From Aliikangiella marina (GTDB lineage: Bacteria; Pseudomonadota; Gammaproteobacteria; Enterobacterales; Kangiellaceae): a DNA stretch of 64,000 nt. Where the stretch lies: assembly GCF_007004765.1 (NCBI RefSeq), contig NZ_VIKR01000001.1, positions 1,240,001 to 1,304,000 on the forward strand, written 5' to 3'. Under the pieces are notes generated by a model. That model was not told the DNA's origin. It searched no databases and saw nothing but the letters and a program-made list of their open reading frames with translations. This document shows, one piece after another, positions 1 through 9,080 of the stretch. Positions within the stretch are counted from its first letter, which is position 1; each line of letters begins with the position of its first letter. Position numbers and translations under genes: made by a program.

Positions 1-3000
1 CTCAATTCTAAACCCTCTAATATTTAATTGCTTGTCAGTTCGTCCTATAAACTCTAATTGACCATTCTCTAAGAGGCGCACCCTATCCCCTGTCTTATAA
101 AGTGGGTCAATCGCATTTTTATCAAAAGGATTTTTAATGTAAGCCTCAGAATTTAATGTTTGATCTACATATCCAATCGCCACTCCAACTCCACCGACTA
201 ACAATTCACCTGGACTTCCTTGAGGCACCATTTGCATATTTTTATCGACTAAATACAGCTCAAAGTTTTTAATTGGTTTACCTATTGGGATAAGTTCGTC
301 GTTGATAAAAGCGTTTAGCTTTACTGTCGTAGCAACATGCGTCTCAGTTGGGCCATAATGGTTCCAAAGGTTACATTTTGGGTTTCGCTTTAACAGGAGT
401 TTAAGCGAAGGCGTAACTTTTACAGCCTCGCCAGCTAAAAATATTTCTTTTAGTGTTCCAAATTTATCGAAAGATTTAAGATGATTGTTAGTTATAAATG
501 TAAATACTGATGGTGGTATAAATAACCTTTCGATCGATTGCTTTTTAACAAGGTCTCCAAAGTTAAGTAAGTTTTCCTTATCTCGTTGAGAAATTAGAAT
601 TAAAGAACCACCAGTAAACCATGCCGTTGCTAGTTCCTGAATAGATACATCAAAAGAGACTGACGTAAACTGCAGGGTTCTTAATGGCCTAATGATTCCA
701 TCTAGCTCTGAACAAGAGCTAACTAAGTTGCTAATCGTGTTGTGATGTTGTTTTACCCCTTTTGGGTTTCCGGTTGAACCAGACGTATATATTACATAGG
801 CTAAATGTTTTTCAAAATTATCTTCTGCAACATCGACTTGTGAGCTTTCAATCGTCCACTGCTCACAGTTGTTAGTTAAAACTTTCTGTATAGAATGAAT
901 CTTGGATTGGTAACTAGCTAACTGCGGAATAGTTTGTTCTTCAGCGAAGATCACATCGACCTTACTATCGCCTAAGATAAAATCTATTCTTTCTATGGGG
1001 TAGCTAAGATCTATCGGTAGATATGCGCAATCAGCCTTTAAAATCCCTAAAATAGCTGCGATTAATTCAAAGGAACGCGTCGCACAAATTCCGATAATTG
1101 TTCCTTTGCTAACCTTAGCCTTGCGCAGATATTGAGCAATTTTCTCAGCTAATAAGTTTAATTGTCCATAACTAATGTGATGATTGTTTATTTGTAACGC
1201 AACTAGATTGTTGTGCTTCCTCGCAGTTTCCTCAAATATTTGATGAATTCTTTTAAAACTCTCTGGTTTTCTTCGATTTTGCCTGTTGCTTAACGTGTAG
1301 CTAATATCATTTTCGGAAATAAACCTTACTTGACTTACTTTCGATGCGGGAGCTTTAATTAAGTTAATTAATAGATTTTGGTAGTTTTCTAAAACATTCT
1401 TAGCAGTTGAATAGCTAAACAAATCTTTATTATACTCTATCGATACTCTTAAACCATTGACACCTGGCTCTATGAGAATAGTTAAGTCGTATCTAGCCCC
1501 CGTGTCATTACTAAAAGTTAAGTTTTCCTTATTGATTGGATCAAGACCGATCTCCCCTAGCTGACGTTGAAAAAGGTTTGCATTCTCCATTACAAATAAA
1601 ATTTGAAAAAGAGGCGAATGCGATAAGCTACGCTGAGGATTTACTGACTCCACTAACATTTCAAATGGAATATCTTGATATTCTAACGCTTCTAAAATGT
1701 TAGCTTTCGTTGATTCCAAAAGCTCGACAAATGACTCTTCATCATCTATTGAGCTTCTAATAGCTAGTGTATTAACAAAAAAGCCTATTAAACCTTCAAG
1801 GTCTGGCAAGGTTCTATTGGCTACAGGTGTTCCCACTACGATATCTTGCTCGCCGGAATATCTATATAGTAGTAGATTAAATGCAGCGAACAACGTCATA
1901 AATAGCGTCGCGCCCTGCTCTCTGCTTAAATCATTAAGCCTTTCATGAAGATCTTTATTAAGTTCAAGTGAAATAGTATCGCCCTTGTAACTCTGCTTCG
2001 CTGGTCGTACTTTTTCAGTCGGTATTGAGCAAATATGAGGCGAGTCCTTTAGCTTTCCCTTCCAATAGTTAAGTTGTTCTTGAAGTTTTGCGGGAGTTAT
2101 AAATTGATTTTGCCAAATAGCGTAGTCGCTATATTGTATCGGTAATTCCTTGAGGCCAATGTCTGTTCTAGTGAGAATTGCCTGATAAATATAGGAAAGT
2201 TCGTTAAAAAATATTTCTAGTGACCACCCATCAGAAATACTATGATGCATATTGATCAATAGTATTTTTTGGTTAGTCTCACTCACTTTAACTAAAGTAA
2301 TTCGACACAAGGGTCCTTGCGTTAGTGAAAAACAGAAGTCTTTTTCTTGTTTTTGTAGCTTGCGTAGTTGACTTGTATTTTTTAGCTGTACGATCTTTAG
2401 ACTTTCGCTATTTTCAGTTACTTCTTGAAAAACATTGCCATTGTTCTCGAAAAAACGGGTTCTGAAGACAGAATGTCTTTGAAAGATCAATTGAATGGTT
2501 TTATTTAAAGCTTCTTCATTAAGCTCACCACTAATTTGATAAGCCAAATTAATATTGTAAACATTACTCGAACCAATCAGTTTGCTTAAGAACCATAAAC
2601 GCTTCTGCGGGTATGAGAGTGGTATATTCTGAATTTGATTTAGCTTTATTATTTTAGCTTGATTTAAAGATCTATCTGATTTTAGTGTACGAATATAACC
2701 TACTAGGTTAGAAAAAACTGAATAATTAAAGATTTCCCTTACCGATAGCTTAACGCCGAAGGCTTTAGATATACGCGTAGATAGCTGAGTAGCCAGTAAA
2801 GAATTACCTCCGCTATCAAAAAAGTCATCGTTTCGACTCACTTTATTGACAGGTAACGTAGAAACCCAAAGCGTCGCTAATAATTCCTCCGCTTGACCAA
2901 TTGGTGGCGCAATTTGCCTTTGATTAACGGAGAATTCTAATTTGGGTAGTCTTTTTCGGTCAACTTTACCATTAGCAGTTAGTGGAAATTCTTCTACAAC

Positions 3001-6000
3001 CATAAAAGATGAAGGCTGCATATAATTGGGTAGTATGTTTTTAATATGCTTTTTAACTTTTAAAGTAATGAGATCAGCTAATTTAAATAAATTTGGATAG
3101 TTGGTAAGTCGACTAGCATTGTATTTTTCTTTAGCAATTATTGGGTGAGACTTTCCTGTGTAAAAGTGCATATCAAGCAAACCGTCACTTGATTGAGACC
3201 AAGTCATTTGAGACTGGTAACCTAGCTCAGAGGCTAGTTTAGTGATTAAATGTAATTCGTCGCTTGGTTGACATTCATACTTAGTATCAGAAATAATTGT
3301 TTGTATATTAGTATCCGACTGATTGTGTTTTAGCGAGTAGTTTAACTGTTTAAGCAGTCTAAATTCATTCGATATTCTTGTATTAATTAAGCCCGAGACT
3401 GCGAAACGCTCATAACCTTTCGAAAACAACTTTTTTAGCGCTGGAATTGATTTGTACTCGTGCCATATAAGGTCGCTTTTATTGCTAGCTTCTGCATTCG
3501 ATGGTTTTGTACGGATAATCACATCATAGCGATATCGAGTCATTTCATTATTACTTTTGCCTTGCTTTGCCAAAATACTAATCGATTCAACTAATTCATT
3601 ACTTTTGCATAGTTGATGAAAATAACTCGGGCTAATGAGTAACTCTTTTTCATGAGACTTTCGAGATTGAATGTTTCTCACAAACTGTTTAACGCTCGAA
3701 TTCGTGTTTATTCGGAGCTCTATCGCGGCTAGATGTGACTCAAATAAGTCTAAGTTTCTCACATCACCAATAAATAAATTGCCGCCCGGACAAAGCTGCT
3801 TGATACAACTTTCAATTGTTTCATTTAAATAAGCTTGGCTTGGAAAGTATTGACTGACTGAGTTAATAACAATGGTATCAAATTTATCTTGCGAGATAAC
3901 TTCATGGGCTGGCTTGTGCTCAAGAACAACGTGGCTCCAGTCGCGCTGCTCTATTTTAAGTCTAAGAGACTCTAAGGCATTTTTTGAGATGTCGGTAGCA
4001 TATATGCGACTACAAAATTGCGCATATTTAAATAATAACAAACCAGTACCACAACCTATTTCTAATAAGTTCTTCGGTTTTAATGCCAAAATGTTTTTTG
4101 TGGTTTGTTCCAACCATTCTAACATTTCGTTGGTTGATATTTGCTTATTTGTATAGCTGCTTACCCAACTAGCAAAATCAAGTTCTTCGGACACTTTTGC
4201 CTCGCTATTTTGATAAGTCTCATCAAAGGCACGGGTCCATTCGCTAATAAATCGTTGATTTTCTTTTGCGGCGTTATCTTCTAATACGCTGTTGGTCGGT
4301 TTGAGATACGCTGTAATGATTTTGTTACTATCGATTGTTGCAACGTCGACGATTGAATTCGCTACCATATGATGAGTGTTAATAGCAGATTCAATATCCC
4401 CTAGTTCAATTCGAAATCCTCGAATTTTTACTTGTTCATCTCGTCGACCTAAAAACTCTAGTTTAGCTGCGTCGATAAAACGCACGTAATCGCCAGTGCG
4501 ATACAAGCGAGCTAACGGATTGTTTGAAAAAGGATTATTAATAAATTTTTGGTTGGTCAGATCGTCATTTTTCCAGTACCCTTGCGCTAATCCAAGTCCA
4601 CCAATATACAACTCTCCGGTAACTTTATTGGCCACCAATCTCTGATTCTCATCTAACACATAAAACTTAGTGTTATCAATTGGCCCGCCGATTAATACTG
4701 CTTCTCCGGCTTTCATTTGATTGACAGAAGACCAAACGCAAGTTTCCGTTGGGCCATACATATTCCAACAATCAGCGCCACAAGTGAGGATGCCTTCTTT
4801 CAATGCATAACTTAGTGGTTCACCGCCACAGAGGGCTTTAAATTTCTTTTTAACTTTCCAATCACTAGCCAACAGCATACTCCAAGTGGTTGGAGTTGCC
4901 TGCATAATATCCACTTGGTAGCGATTTATCCTATTCAATAACGCTTCACCAGATAATACGGTATCATTGTCACAAAGGACTAATTTAGCACCTGTCATTA
5001 AAGGTAAGTAGAGTTCTAAAGTATGGATATCAAATGATATGGATGTAACGGCTAATAAAGTGTTTGTGGCATTAACTCCCGGTCTGAAAGCCATTGAGTT
5101 TAAAAAATTGGTCAAACTTCGATGATTAATCATTACCCCTTTAGGTTTCCCCGTCGAGCCAGAGGTATATATCACATAGGCTAAATTATCTGTGGACTGA
5201 TTAGGGAGATAAAGATTATCGCTTGGGTAGTCAATTAACCTAGACCAATGCTCTAAATAAACTGTTTTTTGTGTACTTAGCGGTAACCCCTCAGCTATGT
5301 TTTTATGCGTCAAAAGAAGACTTAACTGGGAGTCTTCAAGCATATGTTTAAGCCGCTCTTTGGGGTAACTCGGATCTAAAGGTACATACGCACAACCAGC
5401 TTTTAATATTGCTAATAGACCAATTAACAGATCAACATTGCGCTCAACACAAAGTCCTACTAATTGATTATTCGTTATGCCTTCTAATTGTAAATGGTGT
5501 GCAAGCTGATTCGCGCGACTGTTAAGGTGTTGATAGGTTAATTGTTGCTCCTCGAAGACTAATGCAATCGCCTCAGGTGTACGCGCAACTTGTTTTTCAA
5601 ACAATGCATGGAATCCAGCGGTTTCTATTTCTGCCACATGCGTCTGATTAGTCACCAAAAGCTGTTGCTTGTCACTTACTGAAAGATAGTCGATTGTTAA
5701 TAGGTTTTGCTCCGGGGAACTCACTACGCATTCTAGTAAATTTTGATAGTGTTCGAGGAATTGATAAATAGTTGTGTCATCATAAAGACCACAGTTGTAT
5801 TGGATAATCCCTTTAAGGCCATTGGTCGAGGGCTCAATAAATAACGCTAAGTCGTACAACGATACAGTTTCAGTTTCAGTTTCATTTAGGGTTACATCGG
5901 AGGGAAGCGTTTCAACATCTAATTGCTCGAGCGATAAGTTGGTTAGCGAACTTCCTTGCAAAGCAAACAATACTTGAAACAACGGGGAGTAACTTAAACT

Positions 6001-7212
6001 TCGCTCTGGATTGAGTGCCTCGACTAACAGCTCAAATGGCATATCTTGATGTTCATAGGCTCGCAAAGCCATAGTCTTTGTCGTTGCTAGAAATTCACTA
6101 AAGGTTGGATTGTCACTTAGGTCACTTCGCATCACAAGCGTGTTAGCAAACACACCGACCAAATCCTCACATTCTGGTTGCCGGCGATTAGCAATAGGTG
6201 TGCCGATTGCGATATCGTTCTGCCCCGCATAACGACCAAGCAACAATGAAAATGCCGCTAACAAAGTCATAAAAGGCGTAACTTGCTGGTCCCGACTTAA
6301 AACTTCCACGCTTTGAAGTAATTCTGCGGACAAATGAAAAGGTTGGGTGCGCCCTTTAAAAGTTTGCTCAACAGGTCTCACTCGATCAGTGGGTAAGGTT
6401 GATAAAGGCGCTAAGTCGGCAAGTTGTTGGCGCCAGTAATTGAGGTGTGGCGTTAATTTCTCTTTGCTTAGGTATTCTCTTTGCCATTGTGCATAATCAG
6501 CATATTGAAAACTGAGTGGCTTGAGCGGATTAGTTTGATTATTTTTAAACGCTGAATACAATGTCGATAATTCTTTCAACAGTACCGCCTGTGACCAACC
6601 ATCGGCGATGCTATGATGAAGTGTGATAATTAACACATGGCTATCGGTCCAGGCTTCTGCAAGTAAACGAAATCGACAAAGTTGCTCTTGAGTTAAATTA
6701 AAAGGATAGTTGCGCTCTTGGTTGCATATCTTGGCCAACTCAGCTGGGGAGTCAAGTGTCTCACGAGTGAGATCAAAAGTATTGTTCGAAACGACTTGGA
6801 ATACTTCATCCTCAATTGGCTTGAACAACGTTCTTAGTGCATCGTGCCTTTCGACTATATGCTTTATCGCTCTGGAAAGCGCTGTGACATCAAGTTCTCC
6901 GTTTAGGCGAAACGCCATAAATAGGTTGTATATTCCGCTGGTACCGGCATATTGACTCAAAAACCACTGTCTTTGTTGTGAGAAAGATGTTGGTTTTTCA
7001 GCTTCTTGGACTGTGGAAATGGCTAATTTGGTATAACGAAAATTTTTGTCTTCGGCCAAGTATTCCGTTATTTGTTGCTTATATTGTTGAAATAGATGCT
7101 TTAGTTCGCCAGTTAAGTGACCGTTTAAATCCTCAATTTGTAATTCATCATTCGCTATAAATACATCTATCTCATTATCATAAAATAATTTTAGAACTTC
7201 TAATGGGCGCAC
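1..7212 (-). CDS. NRPS-7: partial non-ribosomal peptide synthetase, docking-C-A(MT)-T-C-A, runs off the left edge
   Basis: The reading frame is open from a GTG at 7212 to the window edge (2404 codons). Order seen: TubC-type docking domain (about 1-50); C domain with HHSIADG; A domain with a SAM methyltransferase inserted after the RGFRIELG motif (GCGTG near residue 1050); T domain with GGNSLL near 1470; second C domain with HHSISDG; second A domain up to RGFRIE at the edge. Read by eye, the first A pocket is D-I-L-Q-L-G-M-V-W, close to published Gly codes, so with the inserted methyltransferase this module probably adds sarcosine. The second pocket, D-V-Q-F-F-A-H-V-A, resembles Pro codes. The start is set by AGAGG seven bases upstream. 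It is separated from the other NRPS genes by the exporter and nucleotidyltransferase genes, and its place in the assembly order is unknown. Confidence 0.95.
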   Translation of the reverse strand, partial: MRPLEVLKLFYDNEIDVFIANDELQIEDLNGHLTGELKHLFQQYKQQITEYLAEDKNFRYTKLAISTVQEAEKPTSFSQQRQWFLSQYAGTSGIYNLFMAFRLNGELDVTALSRAIKHIVERHDALRTLFKPIEDEVFQVVSNNTFDLTRETLDSPAELAKICNQERNYPFNLTQEQLCRFRLLAEAWTDSHVLIITLHHSIADGWSQAVLLKELSTLYSAFKNNQTNPLKPLSFQYADYAQWQREYLSKEKLTPHLNYWRQQLADLAPLSTLPTDRVRPVEQTFKGRTQPFHLSAELLQSVEVLSRDQQVTPFMTLLAAFSLLLGRYAGQNDIAIGTPIANRRQPECEDLVGVFANTLVMRSDLSDNPTFSEFLATTKTMALRAYEHQDMPFELLVEALNPERSLSYSPLFQVLFALQGSSLTNLSLEQLDVETLPSDVTLNETETETVSLYDLALFIEPSTNGLKGIIQYNCGLYDDTTIYQFLEHYQNLLECVVSSPEQNLLTIDYLSVSDKQQLLVTNQTHVAEIETAGFHALFEKQVARTPEAIALVFEEQQLTYQHLNSRANQLAHHLQLEGITNNQLVGLCVERNVDLLIGLLAILKAGCAYVPLDPSYPKERLKHMLEDSQLSLLLTHKNIAEGLPLSTQKTVYLEHWSRLIDYPSDNLYLPNQSTDNLAYVIYTSGSTGKPKGVMINHRSLTNFLNSMAFRPGVNATNTLLAVTSISFDIHTLELYLPLMTGAKLVLCDNDTVLSGEALLNRINRYQVDIMQATPTTWSMLLASDWKVKKKFKALCGGEPLSYALKEGILTCGADCWNMYGPTETCVWSSVNQMKAGEAVLIGGPIDNTKFYVLDENQRLVANKVTGELYIGGLGLAQGYWKNDDLTNQKFINNPFSNNPLARLYRTGDYVRFIDAAKLEFLGRRDEQVKIRGFRIELGDIESAINTHHMVANSIVDVATIDSNKIITAYLKPTNSVLEDNAAKENQRFISEWTRAFDETYQNSEAKVSEELDFASWVSSYTNKQISTNEMLEWLEQTTKNILALKPKNLLEIGCGTGLLLFKYAQFCSRIYATDISKNALESLRLKIEQRDWSHVVLEHKPAHEVISQDKFDTIVINSVSQYFPSQAYLNETIESCIKQLCPGGNLFIGDVRNLDLFESHLAAIELRINTNSSVKQFVRNIQSRKSHEKELLISPSYFHQLCKSNELVESISILAKQGKSNNEMTRYRYDVIIRTKPSNAEASNKSDLIWHEYKSIPALKKLFSKGYERFAVSGLINTRISNEFRLLKQLNYSLKHNQSDTNIQTIISDTKYECQPSDELHLITKLASELGYQSQMTWSQSSDGLLDMHFYTGKSHPIIAKEKYNASRLTNYPNLFKLADLITLKVKKHIKNILPNYMQPSSFMVVEEFPLTANGKVDRKRLPKLEFSVNQRQIAPPIGQAEELLATLWVSTLPVNKVSRNDDFFDSGGNSLLATQLSTRISKAFGVKLSVREIFNYSVFSNLVGYIRTLKSDRSLNQAKIIKLNQIQNIPLSYPQKRLWFLSKLIGSSNVYNINLAYQISGELNEEALNKTIQLIFQRHSVFRTRFFENNGNVFQEVTENSESLKIVQLKNTSQLRKLQKQEKDFCFSLTQGPLCRITLVKVSETNQKILLINMHHSISDGWSLEIFFNELSYIYQAILTRTDIGLKELPIQYSDYAIWQNQFITPAKLQEQLNYWKGKLKDSPHICSIPTEKVRPAKQSYKGDTISLELNKDLHERLNDLSREQGATLFMTLFAAFNLLLYRYSGEQDIVVGTPVANRTLPDLEGLIGFFVNTLAIRSSIDDEESFVELLESTKANILEALEYQDIPFEMLVESVNPQRSLSHSPLFQILFVMENANLFQRQLGEIGLDPINKENLTFSNDTGARYDLTILIEPGVNGLRVSIEYNKDLFSYSTAKNVLENYQNLLINLIKAPASKVSQVRFISENDISYTLSNRQNRRKPESFKRIHQIFEETARKHNNLVALQINNHHISYGQLNLLAEKIAQYLRKAKVSKGTIIGICATRSFELIAAILGILKADCAYLPIDLSYPIERIDFILGDSKVDVIFAEEQTIPQLASYQSKIHSIQKVLTNNCEQWTIESSQVDVAEDNFEKHLAYVIYTSGSTGNPKGVKQHHNTISNLVSSCSELDGIIRPLRTLQFTSVSFDVSIQELATAWFTGGSLILISQRDKENLLNFGDLVKKQSIERLFIPPSVFTFITNNHLKSFDKFGTLKEIFLAGEAVKVTPSLKLLLKRNPKCNLWNHYGPTETHVATTVKLNAFINDELIPIGKPIKNFELYLVDKNMQMVPQGSPGELLVGGVGVAIGYVDQTLNSEAYIKNPFDKNAIDPLYKTGDRVRLLENGQLEFIGRTDKQLNIRGFRIE

Positions 7213-7704
7213 AAACAAACCTCTAAACTTATACTAAAAGACGAAGTGTAAATATTTCAAATTAAGATGAATAAGGTAGATAAATTCGAAGAAAAACTTA
7301 GTGAGTAATTGTGACTACTTAATATACTTTTTGTCGTGATTCATTATTATTTTCTTGCGTTTAAATCGCGCTAAAACAATTTAGTTATCGAATATTAGCT
7401 AGCCGAATCGTGCGCTTAGTATTTAAGTTCCATTATCTCTGAGGCTATAATTTGTTTTTAGTCGTTTATTACTTATCAATTCCAAGTCCATTACACAAAA
7501 TCGCCAGCGTTGCGCTTATTTTTTATCCTTCTAAATCGCTTTTAGAGATTGCTATAAGTGTAAAACTGATGTAATGGCGCACTCATCAATACTCCACAAT
7601 ACTAATCCATTTCAGAATAAAAACAAACAGTATTTTTCATAAAAGCGTAACATTGAGCTTAAAAATATATTTTATAAAGTTCAAATTCATTTTTGATGAT
7701 TAAA
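7213..7704. other. Intergenic region between the nucleotidyltransferase gene and NRPS-7
   Basis: No coding region is supported here. It should hold the NRPS-7 promoter, but I see no convincing -35/-10 pair on the minus strand. A small dyad (TCTAAA/TTTAGA, 7530-7546) is present but is not followed by a T-run in either direction, so I do not call a terminator. Confidence 0.5.
7220..7224 (-). promoter_or_regulatory. Ribosome binding site of NRPS-7
   Basis: AGAGG on the minus strand, seven bases before a GTG. It decides the start of NRPS-7, because no ATG lies near the N-terminus of the docking domain. Confidence 0.7.
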
Positions 7705-8514
7705 TCAACTATGCAAAGATAACGCATCTATTTCGCATAATAACCATTGTCCAAATTCAGAGATAAATTTAGTTAATGTTAGCTTATCCGTAACAGGCAC
7801 GATAGCTGATTCAAGAGCAAACCTCATTTGTGGTTCGTAAGTAGGATAATACTTGCTAAAACTCTTGTAACACGGATACAAATCTCTTGAAAACGAATTC
7901 TCACGTTCAGCAACGAGTAAAAATCCAGTTCGTATAATTTTTTTCATTATCCAACTACAAAGATATTCTATATCTTCTTTTTTAGATATCTCTTGCAATG
8001 TTGATAAACACTTGGAGACTATTTTTTTAAAATTGAATAAATCATTAGTTAAGTAGCTGCCAGGTTTAAAATTACCAATAGAATTAGCGACATTTTCGCC
8101 ATGTATGCAAGCAGTTTGTAACTTAATCATAAACTGGAGTGAGTAACGTTTTTGAGGATCAAAGACGCTATCATATGAAAGCACGCCCATTTCCACGCCA
8201 GTATGAAAACCAGATTGTTCTGTCATTTCAGATTGAAATTGGCTAAACCAGTCGGTATTTACATGAGTCACTCCAGCCTTAATTATTGCGAAAGTGTCTA
8301 TATCAGAATTTCTTTCTACTGCCGTTCCTTTTGCAACGGAGCCACGAACATAAATGCTATGAATATCATTAGCAATGTTAGCTAAATAAGCTTCCTTAGT
8401 CAGGTTAACTACTTCAAGCCAGGGCGAAGTGATTAAACTTATGTCACAAGGATTAATAAAAAAGCCTTCACTATCAACTTCAAATAATTCACCAATTGGT
8501 TTAATAACGGACAT
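7705..8514 (-). CDS. Pol-beta-fold nucleotidyltransferase, aminoglycoside-nucleotidyltransferase-like; possible self-resistance
   Basis: A 269-residue protein with the nucleotidyltransferase signature near residues 58-73: G-S, then a G four residues later, then S-D-I-D, where D71 and D73 would bind the metal. The rest is helical and about the length of ANT(9)/ANT(3'')-type antibiotic adenylyltransferases, though I cannot place it in a named subfamily. The known chemistry of the fold is transfer of a nucleotide, usually AMP, to a hydroxyl or similar group. Lying inside an NRPS locus between the exporter and a synthetase, it may modify the product or an intermediate for self-protection; this is inference. 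The ATG has AAGGA five bases upstream and a TATAAT box further up. A role as a minimal-nucleotidyltransferase toxin is less likely because it is long and has no HEPN/MntA-like partner. Confidence 0.8.
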   Translation of the reverse strand: MSVIKPIGELFEVDSEGFFINPCDISLITSPWLEVVNLTKEAYLANIANDIHSIYVRGSVAKGTAVERNSDIDTFAIIKAGVTHVNTDWFSQFQSEMTEQSGFHTGVEMGVLSYDSVFDPQKRYSLQFMIKLQTACIHGENVANSIGNFKPGSYLTNDLFNFKKIVSKCLSTLQEISKKEDIEYLCSWIMKKIIRTGFLLVAERENSFSRDLYPCYKSFSKYYPTYEPQMRFALESAIVPVTDKLTLTKFISEFGQWLLCEIDALSLHS

Positions 8515-8530
8515 ACTTATCCTTACAAAA

Positions 8531-8536
8531 ATTATA
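8531..8536 (-). promoter_or_regulatory. Candidate -10 box of the nucleotidyltransferase gene
   Basis: A perfect TATAAT on the minus strand, with its near edge 16 bases upstream of the ATG. No recognisable -35 hexamer lies at the expected distance; the 8558-8569 palindrome abuts that position, which would suit an activator-dependent promoter. Confidence 0.4.
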
Positions 8537-8557
8537 TTATTTTAGCCCTTGCATGAT

Positions 8558-8569
8558 CTCATGCGTGAG
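8558..8569. promoter_or_regulatory. Palindrome copy 1, CTCATGCGTGAG, at the -35 region of the nucleotidyltransferase gene
   Basis: CTCATGCGTGAG is a near-perfect 12-base palindrome. On the minus strand it reads TTCTCACGCATGAGATC, matching the 12934 copy in its flanking bases too. It lies about 20 bases upstream of the TATAAT box. Related copies are at 12934-12945 and 59553-59564. A shared transcription-factor site is the simplest reading; the protein is unknown. Confidence 0.45.
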
Positions 8570-8856
8570 AAACAGTTTAAAAATATTGCCGAAAAAACAC
8601 TTTCAAAAGATCGGAGTTAAGAAAATGCTTTTCAGCCCTGCTTTTAAAGTAGCACTTTCAAATTGTAAAGCGCTCATGAGTATTTATATTTTTATTTGGC
8701 TTTTGTTTTGAATTACAAAAGATGTTTTACTCGCTATTAATTGAGCATGATAATTTAACATAAATTAGAGATTTTTCATAAAAAAGTTGAACTAAGTTAT
8801 AGACAAAACAGTCTGTAGAGCTAACAATAAGGCCACTCTTTTACTGAGGTCAAATT

Positions 8857-9075
8857 GTGACTACATCGACGGCTCTAATTTTAATAATAATAGCTTTGAT
8901 TACCTACTTATTTATTAAACCAAATCCAAGAAAGCAAAAGCTAAAAATCTATTTTAAATATGCAGTTAGTTTTTCCTTTTTCATTACTGGATGGATTATT
9001 GGAAAATTATCTGTAGCTCTCAAACACATGGGATTTTTACGGAATAAAGCTGAAAACCAAGAAGAAAGTAATTAG
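8857..9075 (+). CDS. Small two-helix membrane protein of unknown function
   Basis: A 72-residue protein, the only supported plus-strand gene. It starts at GTG with GAGG seven bases upstream. A hydrophobic helix spans about residues 5-20, a basic stretch (KPNPRKQKLK) follows, then a second hydrophobic segment (about 34-50) and a polar tail ending in acidic residues. I do not recognise the family. It is transcribed against the rest of the cluster, and its stop is only five bases from the stop of the ABC exporter gene. It could be an immunity or accessory membrane protein or an unrelated gene. The clear ribosome site and a composition typical of membrane proteins support it as real. Confidence 0.55.
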   Translation: MTTSTALILIIIALITYLFIKPNPRKQKLKIYFKYAVSFSFFITGWIIGKLSVALKHMGFLRNKAENQEESN

Positions 9076-9080
9076 TACTT

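Larger units (their letters stand above)
8515..8856. other. Divergent intergenic region between the nucleotidyltransferase and the small membrane protein
   Basis: It holds the ribosome site, TATAAT and palindrome of the minus-strand gene, and the ribosome site of the plus-strand gene (GAGG at 8846-8849). I see no convincing promoter for the plus-strand gene and no coding region. Confidence 0.5.

Noticed and set aside
1697-6955. Several plus-strand reading frames of 60-94 codons inside the NRPS-7 region
   Set aside because: They are shadows of the long minus-strand synthetase frame, which shows continuous C, A, methyltransferase and T motifs.
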